Source: Melittangium boletus DSM 14713 (lineage in GTDB: Bacteria; Myxococcota; Myxococcia; Myxococcales; Myxococcaceae). From it: 64,000 bases of DNA. A program made the position numbers and the translations under genes. Of this stretch, positions 54,579 to 64,000 are shown in pieces. Location of the stretch: positions 3,534,292 through 3,598,291 of the forward strand of contig NZ_CP022163.1 of the NCBI RefSeq assembly GCF_002305855.1. The letters run 5' to 3'. The notes beneath the pieces were generated by a model. That model did no database searches, had not been told where the DNA came from, and saw only the letters and a list, made by a program, of their open reading frames with translations. The first letter of the stretch is position 1. Every line of letters starts with the position of its first letter.

Positions 54579-54947
54579 ATGGACGGCGGACTGGGACTGT
54601 TTGGATTGGGATTGTTCCTGTTGTCGATTGCCCTTCTCTACGCTCGGGAGGCGGTCTGGCTGGCGGCGCTGTTGCTGGTGCTGTCGGTCGTCTCCATGGG
54701 CTTCGCGATGACCGAGAGCCCCCGGCGCCGGGATCTCGCCCTGGGCATCGGGGCGGTCTGCCTGGTGTCGGCGCTGGTGAGCCTGGCCTTCTCGGTGTCC
54801 TGGTGGTGGGTGGTGGCCACGTCGCTCTTCGGAGTGGCCTACCTGGTGCTGTGGGCGGAGTTCCGCTTCGCCTTCTTCCAGCACATTCCCCAGGAAGCCG
54901 GCCCCGGGGGGACCACCTCGCGTCACATCCGCGGGCGCCGGCGTTGA
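54579..54947 (+). CDS. Small membrane protein
   Basis: 122 residues from the ATG at 54579, preceded by GAGGAGGAGG. Four hydrophobic segments cover most of it (GLGLFLLSIALLYAREAVWL, LLVLSVVSMGFAM, IGAVCLVSALVSLAFS and VATSLFGVAYLVLW). No family recognised. Convergent with the next gene, 4 bases apart. Confidence 0.7.
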   Translation: MDGGLGLFGLGLFLLSIALLYAREAVWLAALLLVLSVVSMGFAMTESPRRRDLALGIGAVCLVSALVSLAFSVSWWWVVATSLFGVAYLVLWAEFRFAFFQHIPQEAGPGGTTSRHIRGRRR

Positions 54948-54951
54948 TGCC

Positions 54952-55317
54952 CTACCGGCCCGTGCGCTCGAGCACCCAGAGGGTGGCGGCGATGGGCTCC
55001 GGGCAGTCGTAGACGCGCTGCGCCTCGTTCACGGAGGCCCAGCGCGTCTCACCCCTGTAGATGTGACCGTCTTGCAGGGTGGCCACGGTGTCCCCGCCCA
55101 CCTCGATGGCGTGCCCCTGCGCCTGCTTGACCGCCCTGCCCTGGGTATCGCCCATGCGCACGATGGAGATCGTCTCCCCCGAGCTGCGCACGGTGTACTG
55201 GGTGCTTCCCCCTCGCTCGACCCGGTTGCCCGCGCATTTGGACTCCGTGGCGAAGGCGCTTCCGCTCACGACCAGCCACAGCACCCCGAGTCCCCTCAGC
55301 GTCCCCTTCATGGCCAT
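54952..55317 (-). CDS. Small secreted hypothetical protein
   Basis: 121 residues. A signal peptide (LGVLWLVVSGSAFATES) is followed by a small soluble domain with two cysteines (SKCAGNRV, YDCPEP) that may form a disulfide. No family recognised. An ATG two codons later (55311) is an alternative start. Confidence 0.65.
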   Translation of the reverse strand: MAMKGTLRGLGVLWLVVSGSAFATESKCAGNRVERGGSTQYTVRSSGETISIVRMGDTQGRAVKQAQGHAIEVGGDTVATLQDGHIYRGETRWASVNEAQRVYDCPEPIAATLWVLERTGR

Positions 55318-55397
55318 GCCCCCCTCCTACGCACAGTGTCGGGAAGGGCTTGTTGCAAGGCGATGGCCAGACACCTCGCCGCGCGTGACGGAGCGCG

Positions 55398-56276
55398 TCA
55401 GGGCTTGGGAGCGAGCGCGAGCAGGGCCTCGATGAGGGGGTTGCGTTGGGGGGAGCGACGCCACGCGACATAGAGGGGGAATTCGCGGGCGGGCTCGGTG
55501 AGGGGCAGGGCCGTGACGCCAGGGACCTTGGGACCGCGCGGTTCATGCGAGGCCAGGAGCGAGTAGCCAAGCCCGGCGGCCACGAAGCCGAGGATGGTCT
55601 CCGAGGAATCGGCCGCGTACATGCGGCGGGGCACGATGCCGAAGTGGGCGAGCGCCGCGAGCTGCAAGTCCCGCAGGTGGGGGTCGGAGCTGTAGGTGAT
55701 GAAGAGCTCGTCGCGGAAGGGGACGGGGCTGACGAGGCCCCGGATCGGGGAGCGAGGCCGGGAGGGGAAGACGAGGAAGACGCGCGTCTTGCCCACCTGC
55801 CGTGTGTCGAGATCGGGCGGCACCTCGGGCAGGTGATCCACGAGGAGATCCGTCTCGCCCGAGCGCACGAGGGCCATGGCGGGCACCTTGGCTTCGAAGA
55901 GGGCGACCTCGATATCGGGCCGTTGGGAGCGCAGGCTGCGCAGCCAGGGGGGCAGCAGGTGGCGGAGCACGTGTCCGGAGGCATGGATGCGCAACCGGCC
56001 GCCCACGTCACCGGTGCGCAGGGAGCGCTCCAGGGCGGGCAGACCCTCGTAGAAGGGAGCCACGGCGTCGTAGAGCACGCGGCCCTGGGGGGTGAGCACG
56101 ACGCGGTCCTTACCTACGCGCTCGAAGAGGCGCACACCCAATTCGGACTCCAGCCGTTTGATCTGCTGGTGCACCCCTGGCTGGGTGATGGGGTACGGGA
56201 ACGCGCGAGCCGCACGGGCATACCCCTCGCAGCGCGCGACCCAGTAGAAGCCCTCGAGACGCTGGAGCTGAATCAT
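55398..56276 (-). CDS. LysR-family transcriptional regulator
   Basis: 292 residues from the ATG at 56276, with GGAG 5 bases upstream; an ATG at 56297 is the alternative. The HTH (LEGFYWVARCEGYARAARAF, ITQPGVHQQIKRLESELGVR) and the substrate domain (about 90-285) are clear. It is divergent from a YiaA/B-like membrane gene. Ligand unknown. Confidence 0.93.
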   Translation of the reverse strand: MIQLQRLEGFYWVARCEGYARAARAFPYPITQPGVHQQIKRLESELGVRLFERVGKDRVVLTPQGRVLYDAVAPFYEGLPALERSLRTGDVGGRLRIHASGHVLRHLLPPWLRSLRSQRPDIEVALFEAKVPAMALVRSGETDLLVDHLPEVPPDLDTRQVGKTRVFLVFPSRPRSPIRGLVSPVPFRDELFITYSSDPHLRDLQLAALAHFGIVPRRMYAADSSETILGFVAAGLGYSLLASHEPRGPKVPGVTALPLTEPAREFPLYVAWRRSPQRNPLIEALLALAPKP

Positions 56277-56397
56277 ACACTCCAGCTTATCGAACACCGA
56301 GCCCTTCGTTCCATGCGGTTTACGATGGGTTGAGACATGTTATGTTTCGTCCACGCGCGGTCCCCTTCCGGGACGCGCCATCCGAACGAGGTTCACC

Positions 56398-56697
56398 ATG
56401 TCCCGCTCTCCCCATCATTCCGCCGTGAAGCAGGGCCACAGTGGCGCCTGGATCATCCAGACCTGGCTGTCCTTCGCGCTGTCCGTGGGAGTGACGACGG
56501 TGGGGATCTGGCACCTGCCGGTGGACGGCTGGCAGAAGGCGTTCCTGGGAATGGGGCTGTTGTTCAGCGTGGGCTCCACGTTCACCCTGTCCAAGACGGT
56601 GCGCGACCAGCACGAGCAGGAGAGCATCACCGCGCGCATCGACGAGGCGCGGGTGACCAAGCTGCTGGCCGAGGTGGACCCGGTGGTTCTCAAGTAG
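56398..56697 (+). CDS. YiaA/YiaB-like small inner-membrane protein
   Basis: 99 residues with two membrane helices (IIQTWLSFALSVGVTTVGIW and AFLGMGLLFSVGSTFTLSK) joined by WHLPVDGWQ, the two-helix pattern of the YiaA/YiaB family. The tail is acidic and soluble. Function unknown. The AAA ATPase gene starts 22 bases downstream. Confidence 0.8.
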   Translation: MSRSPHHSAVKQGHSGAWIIQTWLSFALSVGVTTVGIWHLPVDGWQKAFLGMGLLFSVGSTFTLSKTVRDQHEQESITARIDEARVTKLLAEVDPVVLK

Positions 56698-56719
56698 ACG
56701 GGGCTGGTATACCGGAGGC

Positions 56720-58279
56720 ATGGCATCCGGCCCGGCGCGGTCCTCATCCGCCTCCAGCGCGACGTGGCTGGAGGATCTCGATCTGCTCATCCGAGCCCGC
56801 TATCCGTTGATCTACCTGGTGTCCTGGGAGGAGCACCGGGTGGACAGCATCCTGCGCGAGCGGGCGCGGGTGCACGGCAAGCTGCTGCTCACGTGGTCGG
56901 TGAGGAAGGGGTTGCGGCAGATGAGCGCGGGCCGGGGCCCCACGCTGCCCGAGGACACGCGCAACCCGCTCGAGGCGATCGCCGCCATCGAGGCGCTGTC
57001 CGAGCCCTCGCTGGTGGTGCTCAAGGACTTCCCACCGTACCTGGAGGAGAAGCTGGTGGTGCGAGCGCTGCGCGAGCTGGCGCATTCGCTCAAGAGCACC
57101 TTCACGACGGTCATCCTGTTGTCGCCGACGCTGCAACTTCCCACGGAGCTGGAGAAGGAAGTGTCGGTGCTGGACGTGCCGTTGCCGGGCTTCCAGGAGC
57201 TGCTCAACCTGCTCAAGGAGATCGTGGCGGTGGTGCGCCGGAGCAACAAGGCGAGCATCGAGCTGTCGCGAGAGGAAGCCGAGCAGCTCATCAAGGCGGC
57301 GCAGGGGCTGACGCTCTCGGAGGCGGAGAACGCGTTCGCCAAGGCGATCGCCCATGATGGGCGCCTGAGCGTGGAGGACATCCGCCGGGTGCAGGACGAG
57401 AAGCGCCAGGTCATCCGCAAGAGTGGGCTGCTCGAGTACTACCCTCCCTCGGAGGAGCTGGGGAACGTGGGAGGGCTGCGCAATCTCAAGCAGTGGTTGG
57501 ACCGGCGCACGGCGGCGTTCGGGGAGCGAGCGCGTCAGTTCGGCCTGCCCGAGCCGCGAGGCTTGTTGATGTTGGGCGTGCAGGGGTGTGGAAAGAGCCT
57601 GACGGCGAAGGCGATCGCCGCGCACTGGAACCTGCCGTTGTTGCGGCTGGACATGGGCCGCATCTTCAGCGGGCTGGTGGGCTCGTCCGAGGAGAACCTG
57701 CGCAAGGCCATCCACGTGGCGGAGAGCATCGCCCCGGTGGTGCTGTGGGTGGACGAGTTGGAGAAGGGCCTGTCGGGGGTGGCGTCCTCGGGGACGACGG
57801 ACGGGGGTGTCACGGCGCGGGTCTTCGGGGCGCTGCTCACGTGGTTGCAGGAGAAGACGGCGCCGGTGTTCGTGGTGGCCACGGCCAACCGCATCGAGGG
57901 CCTGCCACCGGAGCTGTTGCGCAAGGGCCGCTTCGACGAGATCTTCTTCATCGATCTGCCAGAGGTGGCCGAGCGTCGGGACATCTTCCGCATCCACCTG
58001 AGGCGGCGAGGGAGGGATCCGGCGGCGTATGATTTGAACGCGCTGGCGGAGCTGGCGGTGGACTTCAGTGGAGCGGAAGTGGAGCAGGTGGTGGTCGCCG
58101 CGCTCTACGAGGCGTTCGGAGAGAACGTGGAGTTGGAGCAGCGCCATCTGAACCGGGCCATCCAGGAGACGTTTCCCCTGGCCGTGACGCTGAGGGACGA
58201 GGTCCTGCGGCTGCGCGAGTGGGCGCGAGGACGAACCCGGCCGGCCTCGGGCGGTGGCCCCGCGAGGAGCAGCCCATGA
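56720..58279 (+). CDS. Ycf46-like AAA+ ATPase
   Basis: 519 residues, ATG preceded by CGGAGG. The N-terminal half (about 1-230) is a divergent, inactive-looking ATPase-like domain. The C-terminal AAA module has Walker A GVQGCGKSLTAKAIA (about 290), Walker B VVLWVDELEKG, sensor-1 VVATANRIEGLPPELLRKGRFDE (within it the Arg finger region) and a small helical lid. Ycf46-type proteins are implicated in protein remodelling and, in cyanobacteria, CO2-response; the role here is unknown. It overlaps the next gene by 4 bases (ATGA). Confidence 0.9.
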   Translation: MASGPARSSSASSATWLEDLDLLIRARYPLIYLVSWEEHRVDSILRERARVHGKLLLTWSVRKGLRQMSAGRGPTLPEDTRNPLEAIAAIEALSEPSLVVLKDFPPYLEEKLVVRALRELAHSLKSTFTTVILLSPTLQLPTELEKEVSVLDVPLPGFQELLNLLKEIVAVVRRSNKASIELSREEAEQLIKAAQGLTLSEAENAFAKAIAHDGRLSVEDIRRVQDEKRQVIRKSGLLEYYPPSEELGNVGGLRNLKQWLDRRTAAFGERARQFGLPEPRGLLMLGVQGCGKSLTAKAIAAHWNLPLLRLDMGRIFSGLVGSSEENLRKAIHVAESIAPVVLWVDELEKGLSGVASSGTTDGGVTARVFGALLTWLQEKTAPVFVVATANRIEGLPPELLRKGRFDEIFFIDLPEVAERRDIFRIHLRRRGRDPAAYDLNALAELAVDFSGAEVEQVVVAALYEAFGENVELEQRHLNRAIQETFPLAVTLRDEVLRLREWARGRTRPASGGGPARSSP

Positions 58280-58941
58280 CGTCCCGATTCTCCCGCTTCA
58301 TGCATCTTGAGCGCCCGCGGGGAGACAAGACCGACGGCGAGGGTCAGGTGGAGTTGCACGATGGGGGCCGTTTCGAGTCCGTGGAGGGCCCCGGCCCCGC
58401 GACGTCGCCGGAGCACGGAGTGCCGGAGGCCCACCTCGAGCGCTTCAAGCTGCACGGACAGACGCCACTGGTGTTGGACGCGATGCCCGAGCGGGAGCAG
58501 CGCTTTCCACGCTGCATCCAGTGCCAGACGAGCAACAGCCGCTTCACCCGGGCCTGCGTCACGTGTGGGGCGGATCTCCAGACCCCCGAGCAGCGAGCGG
58601 ATGACGAGGCGCGCTGGCGCACCGAGGCCCAGGCCTCGGCGCGAATGAACGCGGCGATGACGGTGGAGGGGAAGGCGGCCGGGCGGGAAACGGAGAGGAG
58701 CGAGAGCGAGGAGCCAGGGTCGGCCGCGCACTTGTTCGAGCCGTCACTGGGGCTGGGGTTGCTTCGAAGGATTCAGGCACCCGCCGCGAGATGGACGGTC
58801 CTGGCGGGAGCGCTGGGGCTGCCGTGGCTGCTCACGCGCGCTCAAGCGGAGCCGGTACGAATGTTGGGTGTGTTCGTGGGCGTGATGATCTGCACGAGCT
58901 TCGTGCCCAGTTCCTTCTGGACGGGAGCACGTCGAGGCTAG
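58276..58941 (+). CDS. Zinc-ribbon membrane protein
   Basis: 221 residues from the ATG at 58276, overlapping the AAA ATPase stop. CIQCQTSNSRF and ACVTCGADL (about residues 76-95) form a paired-Cys zinc ribbon. One or two hydrophobic segments close the C-terminus (WTVLAGALGLPWLLT, MLGVFVGVMICTSFV). Coupled translation suggests it anchors or instructs the ATPase. Convergent with recF with a 4-base overlap. Confidence 0.75.
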   Translation: MTSRFSRFMHLERPRGDKTDGEGQVELHDGGRFESVEGPGPATSPEHGVPEAHLERFKLHGQTPLVLDAMPEREQRFPRCIQCQTSNSRFTRACVTCGADLQTPEQRADDEARWRTEAQASARMNAAMTVEGKAAGRETERSESEEPGSAAHLFEPSLGLGLLRRIQAPAARWTVLAGALGLPWLLTRAQAEPVRMLGVFVGVMICTSFVPSSFWTGARRG

Positions 58942-60077
58942 GGAGGGGTGAGCGAGACTTCTCCCGAGCGCACGCCCATCCAGAGGGTGTCCTGAGCGGC
59001 GGCATTGCGCACGAGGCCCGCGTCCGTGGTGGTGAGGAAGACCTGGGCCCCACTCGCCGCCAGGTAATTCATCAGATAGGCATTGCGCTCGGGGTCCAGC
59101 TCACTCGAGACATCATCCAGGAGCAACAAGGGAAGAAAACCCATGGAGGCCTCGAGGTTCTCGATCTCGGCGATCTTCCAGCCGAGCACGAGGGCGCGTT
59201 GTTGGCCCTGGCTGGCATAGGCCCGAGCGCTGCGTCCACCCAGGGTGACGGAGACATCGTCCACATGGGGGCCCACGGAGGTGAAACCGCGATCGATATC
59301 CCTTCGGGAGCGGGCCGCGAGGGCTTCTCGAAGCGCCGTGGCCAGCGCCGCTTCATCGACACCATCGAAGTCGAGCTCCCCCAGGTGGGCGGGGTGATAG
59401 CCATACACGGCGGGGTCTGGCGTACGACCGATGGAAGCGAACGTTGCCTGGGCACGAGGAGCCAGCTCGGCCATCAGGGAGCGCCGACGGGCATACACAC
59501 GCGCTCCGGCCCGGGCGAGCGTCTCGTCGTAGGCATCCAGATAGGCGGGCTCGACCGGACCGGTGCGCAGCAACCGGTTGCGGTTCTTCAAGGCGCGGCC
59601 GTACTCGCGGCTCTCTCGCAAGAACGAGGGGAAACGGTTGAACACGGCTCGATCCAGGAAACCTCGCCGGGAATCCGGACCGCCCTTCACCACCTCCAGA
59701 TCATCCGGGGTGAAGGCCACCACGGAGACTCCGCCGAAATACTCCTCCAGGCTGGAGGCCTTCTTGCCATCCACGAAGGACTGACGGACGCCGCCCGCCA
59801 CTTCGACGGAGATTTCCCGCTCGGCGCCCTTGAGGAGAAAGCGGCCGGAGACACGTGCCGATGAAGCGCCCCACCTCACGAGTTCCGAGAGGCGTCCCGC
59901 TCTCAGGGGCTTGAGCGTGGCGAGGAAGTAGAGCGCTTCGAGCAGGTTCGTCTTGCCCTGACCGTTCTGGCCCACGGCGATGGTCGCGTGAGGACTCGGC
60001 GACAGGGAGACCTGACCAAGGTTGCGGAAGTCCTGGACGTGGAGTGCCAACAGGCGCACGGGAGACCTTTCTCCCAT
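58938..60077 (-). CDS. recF: DNA replication and repair protein RecF
   Basis: 379 residues. LLALHVQDFRNLGQVSLSP with Walker A VGQNGQGKTNLLEALYFL, the GFLDRAVFN region, and Walker B/signature PLLLLDDVSSELDPERNAYL are diagnostic for RecF. It helps load RecA at ssDNA gaps. A hypothetical gene starts 29 bases upstream on the same strand, suggesting an operon. Confidence 0.96.
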   Translation of the reverse strand: MGERSPVRLLALHVQDFRNLGQVSLSPSPHATIAVGQNGQGKTNLLEALYFLATLKPLRAGRLSELVRWGASSARVSGRFLLKGAEREISVEVAGGVRQSFVDGKKASSLEEYFGGVSVVAFTPDDLEVVKGGPDSRRGFLDRAVFNRFPSFLRESREYGRALKNRNRLLRTGPVEPAYLDAYDETLARAGARVYARRRSLMAELAPRAQATFASIGRTPDPAVYGYHPAHLGELDFDGVDEAALATALREALAARSRRDIDRGFTSVGPHVDDVSVTLGGRSARAYASQGQQRALVLGWKIAEIENLEASMGFLPLLLLDDVSSELDPERNAYLMNYLAASGAQVFLTTTDAGLVRNAAAQDTLWMGVRSGEVSLTPP

Positions 60078-60106
60078 CCGTTCGCGTGAGCGTCCAGGTT
60101 AAAGCC

Positions 60107-61324
60107 CTAGCCCGAAACCTTCGCCCAGGAGGACCGCCCGGTCACTTGCCGGGCTTGTCGCACGAGGCCGGGCAGATCCTCCGCCTCCGTGGTGGAGAGA
60201 GGAACGAGCCGGGAAAGCTGTTGTTCGCTTCCCCGGGAAAAGAGCCTGGCGGGAGTCTCGGCCTGGCCGCGCAGGCGGATGAAGAGACGCAGGGCCTGGC
60301 ACACCCGTTCCATGTCGGGCCCGGTCTCGGCCTTCGCCCGTTGGGCAGCGGCCCAGAGCCGCCCCCAGGCGACTTCGATGTTCCAGGCACCGTCCGGGCG
60401 GGAATGAGACAGGGCGGTCAACTCCGCCGCCACTTCGAGCAACCCCGCCCGTCCCTCGCTCAACAGCGGAGATGCCGCCAGCCGGGCTTCGGACGAAGCC
60501 TCGCGGGCCACCAACCACACCAGCAATTCCGGCCCTTCCTCCTCGCCAGGAATCAGGGGGGACACACGGCTCTCCAGCAGGACGCGCAGGCGAGACCGCG
60601 CCAGATCCCGCCAAAAGAGCGCGTGAAGGAAGAGTTCGGGCCCACTCCGAGGTGGATGCATGGGGGCGCGTCTCGCCCCCTTCTCCAGATACGCGCGCAG
60701 TTTGCCTGTGGTGTCGAAGCGCTCCACCCTGTCCCAGAGGGACTGCATGGCCTTGTCGGACAGGGGAAAAGCGCGACGAACCTCGTCCGCCTCCTCCGCG
60801 CCAAAGGGCAAGGACCCCGCCGGAACGGGGCGAGCGAACACGCGCTCGAAGACTTCCGCGGACACACATGCCGCCCGCAGATCGGGAAGGTTGCGGGGCA
60901 GGATATCCACCGCCTGGGTCCACAAGCGTCGACCCAGCAATGGACCCGCGCGCAAGACCTCTTCCTCGAGCAGCAGCAAGGCTTCGCCAAGACGAACGGG
61001 CTTCACCTTCGCGCTGAGCCGCCTGTCCACCACCTTGGAGAGAGCCGTCCGCAGCTTCACCACCTCGGCCAGCAGCACCATGGACGAGGAGTTGGGCGGC
61101 CAGGCCTCCACCTGGGCGCGCTGCGAGACCGATTCCAGCGTGGCATCCACCTGGGGCTGATCGAGCGCGACCTGTCTCAGCAGTTCGAGGTTCGCGCGGA
61201 CCTTCTCCTGCCAGAAGAACGCCCGGAGCATGAGCCGCAGCGCCTGGTAGCGCAGACGAGCGGCTTCGAGCAGATCCGCTCGATCCTCAAGCCGCGCTCG
61301 CAAGCTGTCCGGAGAAGAAGCCAC
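60107..61324 (-). CDS. Hypothetical helical protein, probably co-transcribed with recF
   Basis: 405 residues, rich in Leu, Arg and Ala and probably all-helical (for example LLEAARLRYQALRLMLRAFF and ALSKVVDRRLSAKVKPVRL). No signal peptide, membrane segment or recognised domain. It lies between the rRNA operon terminator and recF. Function unknown. Confidence 0.7.
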   Translation of the reverse strand: MASSPDSLRARLEDRADLLEAARLRYQALRLMLRAFFWQEKVRANLELLRQVALDQPQVDATLESVSQRAQVEAWPPNSSSMVLLAEVVKLRTALSKVVDRRLSAKVKPVRLGEALLLLEEEVLRAGPLLGRRLWTQAVDILPRNLPDLRAACVSAEVFERVFARPVPAGSLPFGAEEADEVRRAFPLSDKAMQSLWDRVERFDTTGKLRAYLEKGARRAPMHPPRSGPELFLHALFWRDLARSRLRVLLESRVSPLIPGEEEGPELLVWLVAREASSEARLAASPLLSEGRAGLLEVAAELTALSHSRPDGAWNIEVAWGRLWAAAQRAKAETGPDMERVCQALRLFIRLRGQAETPARLFSRGSEQQLSRLVPLSTTEAEDLPGLVRQARQVTGRSSWAKVSG

Positions 61325-61413
61325 GGAGCGATCTTAAGGATGTTCACGTGAGCGGACACGCCTCCCCACGGGGAAGGAGGCGCGAAGTGAACGGTCAGCC
61401 CCGGGAGAAGCCC

Positions 61414-61465
61414 GCAAAAGAGAAGGCCCCGAGCGACCACCGTGGGGTGGAGGCTCGGGGCCTTC
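61414..61465 (-). terminator. Terminator of the rRNA operon
   Basis: On the minus strand, a perfect 13-bp stem GAAGGCCCCGAGC (read 61465 side) and GCTCGGGGCCTTC (61434-61422) is followed by TCTTTT. It lies just beyond the 5S 3' end, after a T7 run, and is a typical strong rho-independent terminator. Confidence 0.9.
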
Positions 61466-61477
61466 AAGAGAAAAAAA

Positions 61478-61593
<116 letters not shown>

Positions 61594-61780
61594 AAACTGG
61601 TGTCCGTCTCAAGTCCATACGAAGGGTAGGGAAATCAACTCCGGCTGCGAAGCTCGCAAGTGCCGTCTTCCGGGCCCGGCGCCTTGTCTCCCTCTGGGAG
61701 GGGACGCGCACGGGGCCTCGAACCTGGCCTCGACTCCTCGGACACCTCCCAACCTGACGGGAGCTCCTAAGAGATTGAGG

Positions 61781-64000
<2,220 letters not shown>

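Overview
The window is about 64 kb of high-GC DNA that reads like a myxobacterial chromosome, probably from the Cystobacter/Archangium group. Reasons are the strong GC-rich third-position bias, a Ser/Thr kinase with a PEGA domain, many lipoproteins, long multidomain signalling proteins, an Imm52-type immunity protein and lineage-specific hypothetical proteins. No species can be named from the sequence alone.

Layout. 0-7.4 kb: a pentapeptide-repeat protein, a coiled-coil protein with an AT-hook-like tail, a metallophosphoesterase lipoprotein coupled to a putative barrel protein, a voltage-sensor-type K+ channel with a C-terminal zinc ribbon, and a membrane Ser/Thr kinase. 7.7-19.6 kb: gyrB, a GNAT acetyltransferase, a GAF/histidine kinase with a degenerate receiver, a class V aminotransferase, an M43 metalloprotease, a ChaN-like lipoprotein and an M1 aminopeptidase. 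Between the last two lies the most unusual object in the window: a tRNA whose 3' half precedes its 5' half (16763-16843), with its outer flanks able to pair in a long helix. This is the architecture of a circularly permuted tRNA gene.

19.6-21.9 kb is a lower-GC accessory patch: a DUF4145-like gene with two compensating frameshifts, a decayed gene, and a short cysteine-rich lipoprotein/partner pair. 22-30.6 kb: a large cyclase/ATPase/TPR regulator, an HdeD-type membrane protein, a gnd-zwf pentose-phosphate operon and a divergent GH15 glucosidase. 30.6-39.5 kb is a second accessory region: a lysozyme/C39-type wall-degrading protein, a complete ISAs1-family element with 10-bp target duplications, three secreted hypothetical proteins (two of them paralogous), and an EndoU-type toxin with a putative immunity gene.

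39.6-54.4 kb: small membrane-protein operons, two LysR regulators across the wider region (one divergent from a quinone-oxidoreductase-like gene across a perfect palindrome), a histidine kinase, a haem-motif lipoprotein, an orphan molybdopterin dehydrogenase subunit, an orphan Imm52 protein, an SDR, and a tightly overlapping Mla-type lipid-transport operon (lipoprotein, MlaE, MlaF, MlaD, cyclophilin). 54.5-61.3 kb: small membrane and secreted proteins, a second LysR regulator, a YiaA/B-like protein, a Ycf46-like AAA ATPase coupled to a zinc-ribbon membrane protein, and recF with a hypothetical partner. 61.4-64 kb: the end of an rRNA operon on the minus strand (terminator, 5S, 3' part of 23S).
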